From the NCBI RefSeq assembly GCF_040689105.1, contig NZ_JBFBVU010000007.1:1-64000 (forward strand): 64,000 nucleotides of DNA, in the 5' to 3' direction. How positions within the stretch are numbered: position 1 is the first letter of the stretch; each line of letters opens with the position of its first letter. This stretch comes from Meridianimarinicoccus marinus (GTDB lineage Bacteria; Pseudomonadota; Alphaproteobacteria; Rhodobacterales; Rhodobacteraceae). Position numbers and translations under genes: made by a program. Shown piece by piece: positions 18,217 to 25,992 of the stretch. The notes under the pieces are model-generated. The model was not told where the DNA came from and did not search any database. It saw only the letters and a list, made by a program, of their open reading frames with translations.

Positions 18217-19500
18217 TCATGCCGCCGCCTGCCGTCGCGCCAACGCCGTTTCATCGAAGCTGTGCCCGCTGTCCTCCAGGGTGGCCACCCTGCCGGTGAA
18301 GGCCTGCCAGCGCTGCACGGCAACATCCGTATAGGCCGGGTCCAGCTCCATGGCATGGCAGGTGCGGGCGGTGGTTTCGGCCGCGATCAGGGTGGTGCCC
18401 GAGCCGCAGAAGGGCTCGTAGACCGCCTGCCCCGGGCTGGAATTGTTCAGCATCGGGCGGCGCATGCAGTCCACCGGCTTCTGGGTGCCATGAACCGTCT
18501 CGGCGTCCTGATCGCGGCTGGGGATCGCCCAGAGCGTCGATTGCGTGCGGTCGCCGGACCAGTGCCCGGTGCCGCGCACCGCGTAGAAACAGGGCTCGTG
18601 CTGCCAGTGGTAATGGCCGCGGCTCAGCACCAGCCGCTCCTTGGCCCAGATGATCTGCGACCGGATCTCAAAACCCTCGGCGACCAGGCTTTCCGCCACG
18701 GTGCCCGCATGCAGCGCGCCGTGCCAGACATAAGCCACGTCGCCAGGAAACAGCGCCCAGGCGGCGCGCCAGTCGGCCCGGTCATCGTTCCGCACCTTGC
18801 CGGTGCGTTTGGTCTGCGACGCGCCGGCCGCGTTGCGCCAGGCCGGATCATACATCACCCCATAAGGAGGATCGGTCACCATCAGGTGCGGTGCGATCCC
18901 GTTCAGCAGGCGCGCCACGGCCTCCGGATCCGTGGCATCGCCGCACAGCAGCCGGTGCGCCCCGAGGCACCACAGATCACCGGCGCGCGAGACCGGCTGC
19001 GCGGGCGGCTCGGGGGTCTGCTCCTCCACCGGATCGGCGGCACCATGCCCCAGCAACGCGTCCAGCTCGGGACCCTCGAACCCCAGCGCGCCGAGGTCGA
19101 CGCCCAGGTCGGACACCTCCCCCAGCTCCAGCGCCAGCAACTCCCGGTCCCAGCCCGCCTGCTCCGCCAGCCGGTTGTCGGCCAGGATGTAGGCGCGCTT
19201 CTGCGCATCGCTCAGGTGCCCCAGCTCGATCACCGGCACCGTCGCCTGCCCCAGCTTGCGCGCCGCCAGCACCCGGCCATGTCCTGCGATGATGCCGTTG
19301 TCGCCATCCACCAGCACCGGGTTGTTGAACCCGAACGCCCGGATCGAGCCCGCAATCAACGCCACCTGAGCCTCCGAATGCGTCCGCGCGTTGTTGGCGT
19401 AGGGGATCAGATCGGCGACCGGGCACTGGCGTATCTCACGCGCCCGCTTGTCCGCTTTTGCTGCCATCATGACCCCCGCCTTGGAATTGTCCGCCCGCAT
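18217..19500 (-). CDS. ParB-domain DNA methyltransferase (adenine/cytosine-N4 type), element A
   Basis: A 427-residue fusion. Residues about 25-130 form a ParB/sulfiredoxin-like domain (PYANNARTHSEAQVALIAGS, then DGDNGIIAGHGRVLAARKLG). Residues 175-410 are an amino-methyltransferase with DPPY at 210-213 and the SAM-binding FCGSGTT at 364-370; this order fits the beta class. Such fusions are common in phages and mobile elements and usually methylate without a partner nuclease, possibly protecting element DNA; the target sequence is unknown. The N-terminal 40 residues differ from the copy at 50735-52024, the rest is identical. Confidence 0.9.
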   Translation of the reverse strand: MRADNSKAGVMMAAKADKRAREIRQCPVADLIPYANNARTHSEAQVALIAGSIRAFGFNNPVLVDGDNGIIAGHGRVLAARKLGQATVPVIELGHLSDAQKRAYILADNRLAEQAGWDRELLALELGEVSDLGVDLGALGFEGPELDALLGHGAADPVEEQTPEPPAQPVSRAGDLWCLGAHRLLCGDATDPEAVARLLNGIAPHLMVTDPPYGVMYDPAWRNAAGASQTKRTGKVRNDDRADWRAAWALFPGDVAYVWHGALHAGTVAESLVAEGFEIRSQIIWAKERLVLSRGHYHWQHEPCFYAVRGTGHWSGDRTQSTLWAIPSRDQDAETVHGTQKPVDCMRRPMLNNSSPGQAVYEPFCGSGTTLIAAETTARTCHAMELDPAYTDVAVQRWQAFTGRVATLEDSGHSFDETALARRQAAA

Positions 19501-19656
19501 CGGGGCGCTTCAATGGCAGTATAGCAATCCAGGAAAGCGCATATAACCCAGACAGTTACCGACAATGCCCGACAGATGAAGACACGTCCCAGAGGAAACC
19601 GAGAAGACGATAGCCGCCCCCAGTTGGCGGATAGCGCGTGATCCGGGGCCTCACCG

Positions 19657-19757
19657 CAACAGATGCAACAGATGCAACAGATGCAACAGGTAAATTCATT
19701 CAGTGCTCACGCGCGCGCGTGAAGAAGAGAACGTTTTCTTCTGTAGCATCTGTTGCA
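19657..19757. repeat. Tandem 9-bp repeats with an inverted distal copy, between divergent genes
   Basis: CAACAGATG is repeated three times plus a partial fourth (19657-19689), and an inverted copy GCATCTGTTGCA lies at 19746-19757. Between them is a run of alternating CG (CACGCGCGCGCGTG) and a near-palindrome around GAACGTTTTC. The block sits between the methyltransferase (minus) and the QueC-type module (plus), about 90-190 bases before the ATG at 19847. It looks like a regulatory or replication site; the role is inferred. Confidence 0.65.
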
Positions 19758-19846
19758 CCCGCTTCTCTGCCCCCCACTGACAGACGGTTTGACAGATCAC
19801 TCCCGCATGTCGTGTACTGACGGGATGCTCGGAGGGGGCGGTTGTC

Positions 19847-20629
19847 ATGGGGCACACGACACTCGGCGTTCTGCCGAAAACCAGGCACTGGAAGGATGTC
19901 GTGGACCTGCTGTCCGGCCAGGCAGCGCCCGAGGCCGTGATCGCCGCCAGCGCCAAGGCAGCGCAGACCGACTTGCTGCGGGCCAGCCGCGATCCGATCT
20001 TCGTGGAAGCCGTAAGGCTGTTGTTGGCAATCCCTGCTGCGGCAAGAGTCGAGGACTTCGGGGCTGCCCTCAGAAAGATTGGGCTCGACGTTCCGAACAG
20101 ACCGGAACTGCTCGATCTTGTAACCGCGGTCACTGTCACGCTCGATCAGCGGCGGGCGGCGGCACCGGCGAATAGTGATTTCGGCGAAATGGCATCCCGT
20201 GCGCTTGCATCGACGTTGGCAACAACGATCGGCGATGTTTTGCCCGGGCTGTTCGGAGCGACGCCCGAAGATGTCCAGGCGGCGACCCGCAACCTTTCCT
20301 GGAACAAGGGGATCGCCGAGTATTCGCGCCGGTTCTTCGGCACGCTTCTGAGCGAGACGCTCTCCTATTGGCTGGATCGAACACTCGACACCGCCGTTGG
20401 CACGGACCAGCGCTTCGTCAATGTATCCTCACGGAGTGCATTTGACATCGAACTTGAGCACTTCTCCTGGGAGTCTTCGCGCATCATCAAGGAATTCTCA
20501 GGCGGTTGGTACGGCAAGACCCTGCACCGGGATGGTGGCTTCAGTACCGAAGCCGCCGCCTGCTTTGGCCACGTGGCGCTCAAGAAGATCGTCGATGACC
20601 TCAGGACGCGGGAGATACGCATTGTCTGA
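19847..20629 (+). CDS. Uncharacterised Met-Gly-start protein, QatB-like partner of the QueC-family ATPase
   Basis: A 260-residue protein of unknown family, beginning MGHTTLGVLPKTRHWKDVVD. It is mostly helical by appearance, with no signal peptide, membrane segment or familiar catalytic motif. The start is well supported by GGAGGGGG upstream. It overlaps the QueC-like gene by eight bases, so the two are made together. In the Qat anti-phage system a small protein (QatB) precedes the QueC-like QatC. In related systems QueC-family enzymes are reported to modify a partner protein N-terminus bearing glycine. The Met-Gly start makes that mechanism attractive here, but it is inference; no QatB identity is claimed. 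Confidence 0.7.
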   Translation: MGHTTLGVLPKTRHWKDVVDLLSGQAAPEAVIAASAKAAQTDLLRASRDPIFVEAVRLLLAIPAAARVEDFGAALRKIGLDVPNRPELLDLVTAVTVTLDQRRAAAPANSDFGEMASRALASTLATTIGDVLPGLFGATPEDVQAATRNLSWNKGIAEYSRRFFGTLLSETLSYWLDRTLDTAVGTDQRFVNVSSRSAFDIELEHFSWESSRIIKEFSGGWYGKTLHRDGGFSTEAAACFGHVALKKIVDDLRTREIRIV

Positions 20630-22493
20630 GGCCCGGATAGACGTACAGGGAGAGCCTGACCCGCTTTTTGTCCGGATCAATGGACCGAACCCAAGTTTCC
20701 AACTCAGGACCGACGCGATCCGCGCCATGGCACGCGCGGAGATCGACCCTCTGCATCTCGACTTGCTGGAGATCGCGTCAACAGTCTTTTTTGCTGACGG
20801 CGCGGTACCCAGGGGTGGACCAACGCGCCCCGAAATGGGAAGCAGCTGGCGTCGGTCCTTCTCTTTCACGATCCCTGTTCGCAACCCGACCTTCTGGAAC
20901 CGCCCCGACGTGGGCGCGGCCCTGGTTAACACCGTTGGCTTCCTGACCGAAGACTCTGTCAGTTTCGCATTCACTGAAAAAGCCACAGACGTCGAAAGAC
21001 AACCCTTCCTTGATCTCGACCCTACCGGCGCGGCGTTCGATGCCGAAGAGGTCATTCTGTTCTCAGGAGGGCTGGATTCCTTCGCCGGCGCGCTGGAAGC
21101 TCTTTCAACGACCTCAGCCAAGGTAATCCTTCTCACCCATCGATCGGCTCAGAAAGCGATCCCGCGTCAGGTTGAACTCGGAAAACACCTGGCCGACCGG
21201 TTTCCAAACCGGATGCTGCACATCAATGTCCTCGCCCGAAGGCGCGGCCAGGAAGCCAGCGACTCTTCGCAGCGCTCGCGATCATTCCTCTTCGCCGCCC
21301 TCGGTCAGGTTGTTGCAGGCGTGTTCGGAGCCAGGCGTGTGAGCTTCTACGAAAACGGCGTGATCAGCCACAACCTGCCCATCAGCCCGCAGGTTGTCGG
21401 CGCGATGGCGACACGGACGACTCATCCCCTCGCCCTGCGGGAACTTGACCGATTGATGCAGACCCTGGGAGAAACCTACGCGCCAATCGAAAACCGCTAC
21501 AAATGGATGACGAAACGCGACGTGGTCGAGCGCATCGCGCAGAACGGCGGCGCAGACAGCATTTCTCGCACGGTCAGTTGCACCAGCATCCGTGAACAAA
21601 CCACGCTCCATACCCATTGTGGAACCTGCTCGCAGTGCCTTGATCGGCGATTTGCGATCCTTGCCGCTGGCCTGGAAGCCCACGACTTTGCCGAGGACTA
21701 TGGCACCGACGTGTTGTTCGGCGCACGTGAAACCACGCAGTCCAGAACCATGGCAGTGGAATGGACGCGCCACGCAATGCATCTGACGACCCTGGACGCA
21801 CGTGGCTTTGTAGGCCGCTTTGGCCTCGAGTTCAGCCGGATTGCAGAGGGACACCCGGAACAACGTAAATCGGATACCCTTGATCAGTGTCTGGGCATGC
21901 ACGCGCGCCATGGCCACTGCGTCAAGGGCGTTCTCGAGCGCATGCTCGTGGAAAAAAGCGACGACATCCTGCATGAGAGGTTTCCGGAAAGCTCGCTCAT
22001 CGCGCTTTTCCTCGGCAAGCAGTCATCGGATTCGCTGACATTGCCGGTCGACCCGCGCGAAAGCGCGCCACGCGCCGACATTGTTCCCAAGGTCGAACAG
22101 GTTGACCTGCGTCCCGACCCGCAGGCACCGCTGATGATCGAATTCCTCGAAGAAGGGGGCGCGCCGGTGGTTTCGGTGGTCGGGATGTGTCGGCTTACAG
22201 GACGCGCAGCAACGGTGCCGCACGTACTGAAGGCGGAATACTTCGCGGACAAATGCGCGGGATTGGAGCGCTGCAATCATCGTCACGTCCAATCCGGTGA
22301 TCTTGCACAACGTCTGGGGACAACGAAAGACGTCATCCGGCAGAGCGTCAAACGCTGCCGGACAATGCTTCGATCCAGCTTTCTGGAATTGCACGACATT
22401 GACCCGGAGCGAGAATTGCTGCTCCAGCATCGAGCAGCCTGCGGATATCGGCTTGATCCGGAAATCCTGGTCCGTCGAGACAGCGAATCGTGA
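20622..22493 (+). CDS. QueC-family PP-loop ATPase (QatC-like), 623 residues, TTG start
   Basis: The PP-loop is SGGLDS at residues 148-153. Four cysteines, C320, C333, C336 and C339 (HCGTCSQCLDRR), match the zinc site of QueC, the preQ0 synthase. The protein is much longer than QueC (about 230 residues). It has an N-terminal domain of about 140 residues (DLLEIASTVFFADGAVPRGG) and a C-terminal extension of about 250 residues. This enlarged type is found in defence loci such as Qat rather than in queuosine synthesis, and no other queuosine gene is nearby. TTG at 20622 with GGAG seven bases before is the best start; a longer frame from 20397 would run inside the preceding gene. C-terminal function unknown. 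Confidence 0.82.
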   Translation: MSEARIDVQGEPDPLFVRINGPNPSFQLRTDAIRAMARAEIDPLHLDLLEIASTVFFADGAVPRGGPTRPEMGSSWRRSFSFTIPVRNPTFWNRPDVGAALVNTVGFLTEDSVSFAFTEKATDVERQPFLDLDPTGAAFDAEEVILFSGGLDSFAGALEALSTTSAKVILLTHRSAQKAIPRQVELGKHLADRFPNRMLHINVLARRRGQEASDSSQRSRSFLFAALGQVVAGVFGARRVSFYENGVISHNLPISPQVVGAMATRTTHPLALRELDRLMQTLGETYAPIENRYKWMTKRDVVERIAQNGGADSISRTVSCTSIREQTTLHTHCGTCSQCLDRRFAILAAGLEAHDFAEDYGTDVLFGARETTQSRTMAVEWTRHAMHLTTLDARGFVGRFGLEFSRIAEGHPEQRKSDTLDQCLGMHARHGHCVKGVLERMLVEKSDDILHERFPESSLIALFLGKQSSDSLTLPVDPRESAPRADIVPKVEQVDLRPDPQAPLMIEFLEEGGAPVVSVVGMCRLTGRAATVPHVLKAEYFADKCAGLERCNHRHVQSGDLAQRLGTTKDVIRQSVKRCRTMLRSSFLELHDIDPERELLLQHRAACGYRLDPEILVRRDSES

Positions 22494-22528
22494 TCTTTCC
22501 CACGTCCACCTGACGCCAACCCGGCAAA

Positions 22529-22633
22529 TGTCACGTCACGAATGGTTTTGTCACGTCAACGACGCTTGACGGCTTCTGAATCGGCTTGTTCAGCGCCGTC
22601 ACTGTCACGCCGCGGGCAACCTCATGTCACGCC
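22529..22633 (+). repeat. Four TGTCACG-type direct repeats upstream of replication genes
   Basis: TGTCACGTC occurs at 22529 and 22549, and TGTCACGCC at 22603 and 22625. Spacings of 20, 54 and 22 bp are close to multiples of two helical turns. They lie in the gap between the QueC-like gene and the HTH/primase genes. This is an iteron-like arrangement that could be an origin or the operator of the operon starting at 22702; the role is inferred. Confidence 0.5.
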
Positions 22634-22701
22634 ACGCGGCCCAATGCACTCCTGGTCTCGGGTAAACCTGGTCTCGAAGACGAAACTTCGAGGCACGAAC
22701 G

Positions 22702-22929
22702 ATGGCACAGGACACGCAAGACTGGATCGATGAGAGCACGCCGAACCGCTTTGTCAGTGAACGCGCGCTGGCGCGCCATTGGGGAGTTTCCCGTCGGACA
22801 CTGCAGCGCTGGCGCGCCGCGGCGGATGGTCCGCCCTTCAGTATCATCGGGGGATCGGTGCGCTACCGCATGCGGGATATTCTCGCTTTTGAGAACCGGC
22901 TTCGCGGCGGCAGGGCGGCGAACCAATGA
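22702..22929 (+). CDS. Small helix-turn-helix protein (AlpA/excisionase type)
   Basis: A 75-residue protein with the HTH RFVSERALARHWGVSRRTLQ, then RWRAAADGPPFSIIGGSVRY, the usual MerR/AlpA-like fold of phage and island regulators. Such proteins act as excisionases or repress or activate element genes. Its stop overlaps the primase start (ATGA), and it is the first of six genes in a row joined by four-base overlaps (22702-27688). A truncated relative lies at 55242-55345 in front of the element B primase. Confidence 0.82.
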   Translation: MAQDTQDWIDESTPNRFVSERALARHWGVSRRTLQRWRAAADGPPFSIIGGSVRYRMRDILAFENRLRGGRAANQ

Positions 22930-25256
22930 CGCCGCCAGCATTGAACCAGGCGCGCCCCGCCATCGAACCGGAAGCCATTTCAACGTTTTGCGACACTGTC
23001 TTCGGCTATCTTGAGGGGTGCGCGCCTGTCCGGTTGCTCAGCGAAACCGGCACTCGGGACACGCCGGGCCGGTTTCATTTCCCCAATGCCGACGAGCTTG
23101 CGCCGCTGCTGATCAATGTTGCCGCACAGGCAGCCGAGGAACACCGTGCCGTCTATGTCGTTCCGAGCACTGTTGCCAGCCCCGGCTCTGCGCGCGCCGA
23201 AGACATCATCCAGACCGGCGTCATTCTCATCGATCTTGATCACGGCGATATCGACGCGAAGCGGGACCATGCGTCCAGGCATTTGGGGGCACCATCGCTG
23301 GAAGTCGCCTCGGGAGGCGTGACAGGAGCCGGGCAGATCAAACGGCACCTCTACTGGCGGCTGACCGAAGCGGCCGTAGGCAACGATCTGACGCGTATCG
23401 CAGCACTCCGGGGCCTGTTGGCCGACAAGCTCGGCGGCGACACATCGTTCAAGAGCCTACATCAGCCCATTCGCGTCCCGGGCACGATCCACGGCAAGAA
23501 CGGCATCCTTGCACCGGTCAAGATCATCGCTTGCACGCGCCGCGAATACGACCTTTCCGAACTCGAGGGCGCGGGCGCGCAAATGCCACCGCTTGTTGGT
23601 GGCCGGATCGGGATTGACACCGGTTCAGTCCAAAAGCCAGGTCCTGATGCTCGGACCCTCGCGATCACGCCGGTCCATGCGGAAGGCGTCGACGGCCTGA
23701 CCCGCTTTGAAGCCATCTCGAAGGTGATCGGCCACTGGATCAGGCTAGCGCGTCGGCAAGGCTGCACTCTCGACCAAGCCTGGGAGGCCGTACGCGACCA
23801 CAATGCCGCAATGATCCGGCCGCCATGGCCCGAGCCCCGGCTGCACCGTGAGTTTGAGGCGCTTCGCAAGCGCGACGCCAAGCAACATGGCCCGTTTCCA
23901 TCCGACAGGAATGACGCCGCCAACGACGTGGCCCATCCCGTCGCTGGCAACAGCGAAGATGCACTGGCGGATCGCTTCGCGGCGGCGCATTCGCAAGGCT
24001 GGAAATTCGTCGCCGCCTGGGGCGCGTGGTTCCAATGGTCGGGCCAGGTCTGGACCCGCGACGGAACCGGTGCCGTGCGGGAACTGGCGCGCCAGATCTG
24101 CCGGGTCGCCGCCGCCGAGTGCGACAAGCCGGGCGACGCGCGCCGGATCGCAAGCGAAAAAACCATCATGGCCTGCCTGCGCATTGCCGCCAGCGATCCG
24201 CGCATCGCAACGCGCCCCTCGGATTGGGATGCGCATTCCATGCTCCTGAACACGCCCTCCGGCGTGATCGACCTCGAGACCGGCGAGGTCATTCCCTGCG
24301 ATCCCGCGCTGATGATCACACAGATTACGGCTGTAGCCCCTGGCGGCGATTGCCCCCGCTGGACTGCGTTTCTCGACGAGATCACGGATAGCGACGGCGA
24401 ATTGATCTCCTATCTGGCACGCCTGGCGGGCTATTGCCTGACCGGTTCGACGCAAGAGCATATGTTCGCCTTCCTTCATGGCGACGGCGCCAACGGCAAG
24501 TCGGTGTTTCTCTCGGCTCTGGCCCATGTGCTTGCAGATTACGCCGCAACCTCGACACTCGAGACCTTCATGGCGTCGCGGGCATCTCGTCATCTGACCG
24601 AACTGGCGGGACTGAAGGCCGCCCGACTCGTGATCGTTCCCGAAACGGAACAGGGCCACAGTTGGGCCGAGGCGCGGATAAAGACGGTGACCGGAGGCGA
24701 AAATATCCGGGCCAACTTCATGCGCCACGATCATTTCGAATTCAGACGGCAATTCAAACTGGTCATTGCCGGCAATCATCGCCCGCAGCTTGCCGGACAC
24801 GGCGAAGCCATGCGTCGCCGGCTTCACCTCGTGCCCTTCGAGGTGACGATCCCACCCGATCAACGCGACCCTCAATTGACCCGAACGCTTCGGGAGGAAA
24901 GCGCCGGTATCTTGCGCTGGATGCTTGCCGGCTGCGCAGAATGGCTACGGGTCGGCCTGAGGCCTCCCCGGCGTGTGCGCGATGCCGGCGATGAGTATTT
25001 CGATCAGGAAGACCTGGTTGGCCAGTGGGTCACGGAGTGCTGCAGCGAAGGCCCGGGACAGCAAGCCCGATCCAAGGCGCTCTTTGCGTCCTGGAAATGC
25101 TGGGCCGAAGACGCCGCGGTACCGCCCGGCTCCATCAAGACTTTCGGCGAAGCGATGCGATTGCGCGGTCACAGTGCGTCCTACGTCAATCGCTCCCGTG
25201 GTTGGAAAGGTATTGGCCTTTCATCTGCGCGGCCCGGCGCAGGGGATGGCCAATGA
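22926..25256 (+). CDS. Phage/plasmid primase-helicase, P4 (D5) family
   Basis: A 776-residue protein. The N-terminal half holds a primase-like region (VILIDLDHGDIDAKRDHASR with an acidic D-x-D pair, then HQPIRVPGTIHGKNG). The C-terminal half is a superfamily 3 helicase with Walker A GDGANGKS at 519-526, Walker B-like ARLVIVPETEQ, and the sensor region FKLVIAGNHRPQL. P4-type proteins prime and unwind DNA at an element's own origin, so element A probably once replicated autonomously. Repeats at 22529-22633 are a candidate origin. Coupled by ATGA at both ends. Confidence 0.9.
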   Translation: MTPPALNQARPAIEPEAISTFCDTVFGYLEGCAPVRLLSETGTRDTPGRFHFPNADELAPLLINVAAQAAEEHRAVYVVPSTVASPGSARAEDIIQTGVILIDLDHGDIDAKRDHASRHLGAPSLEVASGGVTGAGQIKRHLYWRLTEAAVGNDLTRIAALRGLLADKLGGDTSFKSLHQPIRVPGTIHGKNGILAPVKIIACTRREYDLSELEGAGAQMPPLVGGRIGIDTGSVQKPGPDARTLAITPVHAEGVDGLTRFEAISKVIGHWIRLARRQGCTLDQAWEAVRDHNAAMIRPPWPEPRLHREFEALRKRDAKQHGPFPSDRNDAANDVAHPVAGNSEDALADRFAAAHSQGWKFVAAWGAWFQWSGQVWTRDGTGAVRELARQICRVAAAECDKPGDARRIASEKTIMACLRIAASDPRIATRPSDWDAHSMLLNTPSGVIDLETGEVIPCDPALMITQITAVAPGGDCPRWTAFLDEITDSDGELISYLARLAGYCLTGSTQEHMFAFLHGDGANGKSVFLSALAHVLADYAATSTLETFMASRASRHLTELAGLKAARLVIVPETEQGHSWAEARIKTVTGGENIRANFMRHDHFEFRRQFKLVIAGNHRPQLAGHGEAMRRRLHLVPFEVTIPPDQRDPQLTRTLREESAGILRWMLAGCAEWLRVGLRPPRRVRDAGDEYFDQEDLVGQWVTECCSEGPGQQARSKALFASWKCWAEDAAVPPGSIKTFGEAMRLRGHSASYVNRSRGWKGIGLSSARPGAGDGQ

Positions 25257-25456
25257 AGCGCCCCAACCCATTTCCCGCCCACCGGATGACGCCCCGTGAA
25301 CGCCGCGCCGAATTGTGCGGGTTGCTGGCTCTCGGGTTGGTTCGGTTGCGGATGCGGGATTTGGTGGAAGTATCTGACGCGCACGGAGAAAGGTCCCTAC
25401 ACTCTCCGCCCGACCCATGGCGTCATGCACCTCCAACGCACCGGAGAACCCCATGA
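25253..25456 (+). CDS. Small conserved protein upstream of the DUF2924 gene (element A)
   Basis: A 67-residue protein with the core MTPRERRAELCGLLALGLVR. The element B counterpart at 57607-57834 has MTAAERRAELCRLLAAGLIR at the same place in the same gene order, which supports it as a real gene. Start and stop overlap both neighbours as ATGA. No function known; its constant position beside DUF2924 and the serine recombinase suggests a role in recombination control. Confidence 0.75.
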   Translation: MKRPNPFPAHRMTPRERRAELCGLLALGLVRLRMRDLVEVSDAHGERSLHSPPDPWRHAPPTHRRTP

Positions 25457-25992
25457 CCAGACAAGACCCCATTCCCGCCCGCCTGGCCGCGCTGAAGACC
25501 ACCGCGACGCCGGACCTGAAGCAGCAATGGCGCGAGTTGTTCGACAGCGAACCACCGCCGTTCAATCGCCGCTACCTCGAGAGCCGCCTGGCCTATCGCA
25601 TCCAGGAGTTGGCCTATGGCGGGTTGAAACCGGCGATGGTGAAGCAGCTGGAAGCCCTCGGTGAACAGCTCGACGGTGGCGACCGCAAGAAAAGCGGTCT
25701 GCGCGCCGACAGGGATCGCCCGATCGCGGGCACGCGGCTCATTCGCGAGTACCAGGGCGTCGAGCATCTCGTCACCGTCACCGCCGACGGGTTCGACTGG
25801 CAGGGGCGGCCCTACAAGTCGCTGTCCGCCATCGCCCGCGCCATCACCGGTACGCGCTGGAACGGCTGGGTGTTCTTTGGGTTAAGGCGCGGTGGCCGCA
25901 GGCCAGCGGAGGCTCCAGTGGCGCCTTCGCAGAGCCGTACGCACGATGCGCAAGTATCGGGCCGGCAGAAAAATCACCGGAGGGGCGCATGA
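25453..25992 (+). CDS. DUF2924 protein (element A)
   Basis: A 179-residue DUF2924 protein: IPARLAALKTTATPDLKQQW, FNRRYLESRLAYRIQELAYG, then GTRLIREYQGVEHLVTVTAD and the conserved end YKSLSAIARAITGTRWNGW. DUF2924 genes almost always precede a large serine recombinase and may be a recombination directionality or accessory factor; this is inferred from neighbourhood. Start at 25453 is chosen for GGAG just upstream and the ATGA overlap. Compared with the element B protein it has an extra 30-residue tail after FFGL, possibly from a shifted stop. Confidence 0.87.
   Translation: MTRQDPIPARLAALKTTATPDLKQQWRELFDSEPPPFNRRYLESRLAYRIQELAYGGLKPAMVKQLEALGEQLDGGDRKKSGLRADRDRPIAGTRLIREYQGVEHLVTVTADGFDWQGRPYKSLSAIARAITGTRWNGWVFFGLRRGGRRPAEAPVAPSQSRTHDAQVSGRQKNHRRGA

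Larger units (their letters stand above)
16248..19350. repeat. Long duplicated segment, copy 1 (identical to 48766-51868)
   Basis: About 3,103 bp read the same as 48766-51868 in direct orientation with a constant offset of 32,518. The matching block starts inside the last codons of the resolvase and ends inside the methyltransferase N-terminal region (first mismatch C/G at 19351). Beyond both ends the sequences remain related for a short way but differ at many positions. Encoded proteins inside the block are identical. The exact identity was judged by reading translations and sampled lines, not by an alignment program. Confidence 0.88.

Noticed and set aside
16910..18334. A 474-codon plus-strand frame over the terminase genes (and its copy at 49428-50852)
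   Set aside because: It is low-complexity, rich in Pro, Arg and Gly, and lies opposite two recognisable P27 genes with their own motifs; a high-GC shadow frame.
19657..19757. CRISPR array
   Set aside because: The repeat unit is only 9 bp, tandem without spacers, and no cas genes are present.
20397..20621. Upstream extension of the QueC-like protein
   Set aside because: It would lie entirely within the preceding gene in another frame; TTG at 20622 has a good ribosome site and matches the family N-terminus.
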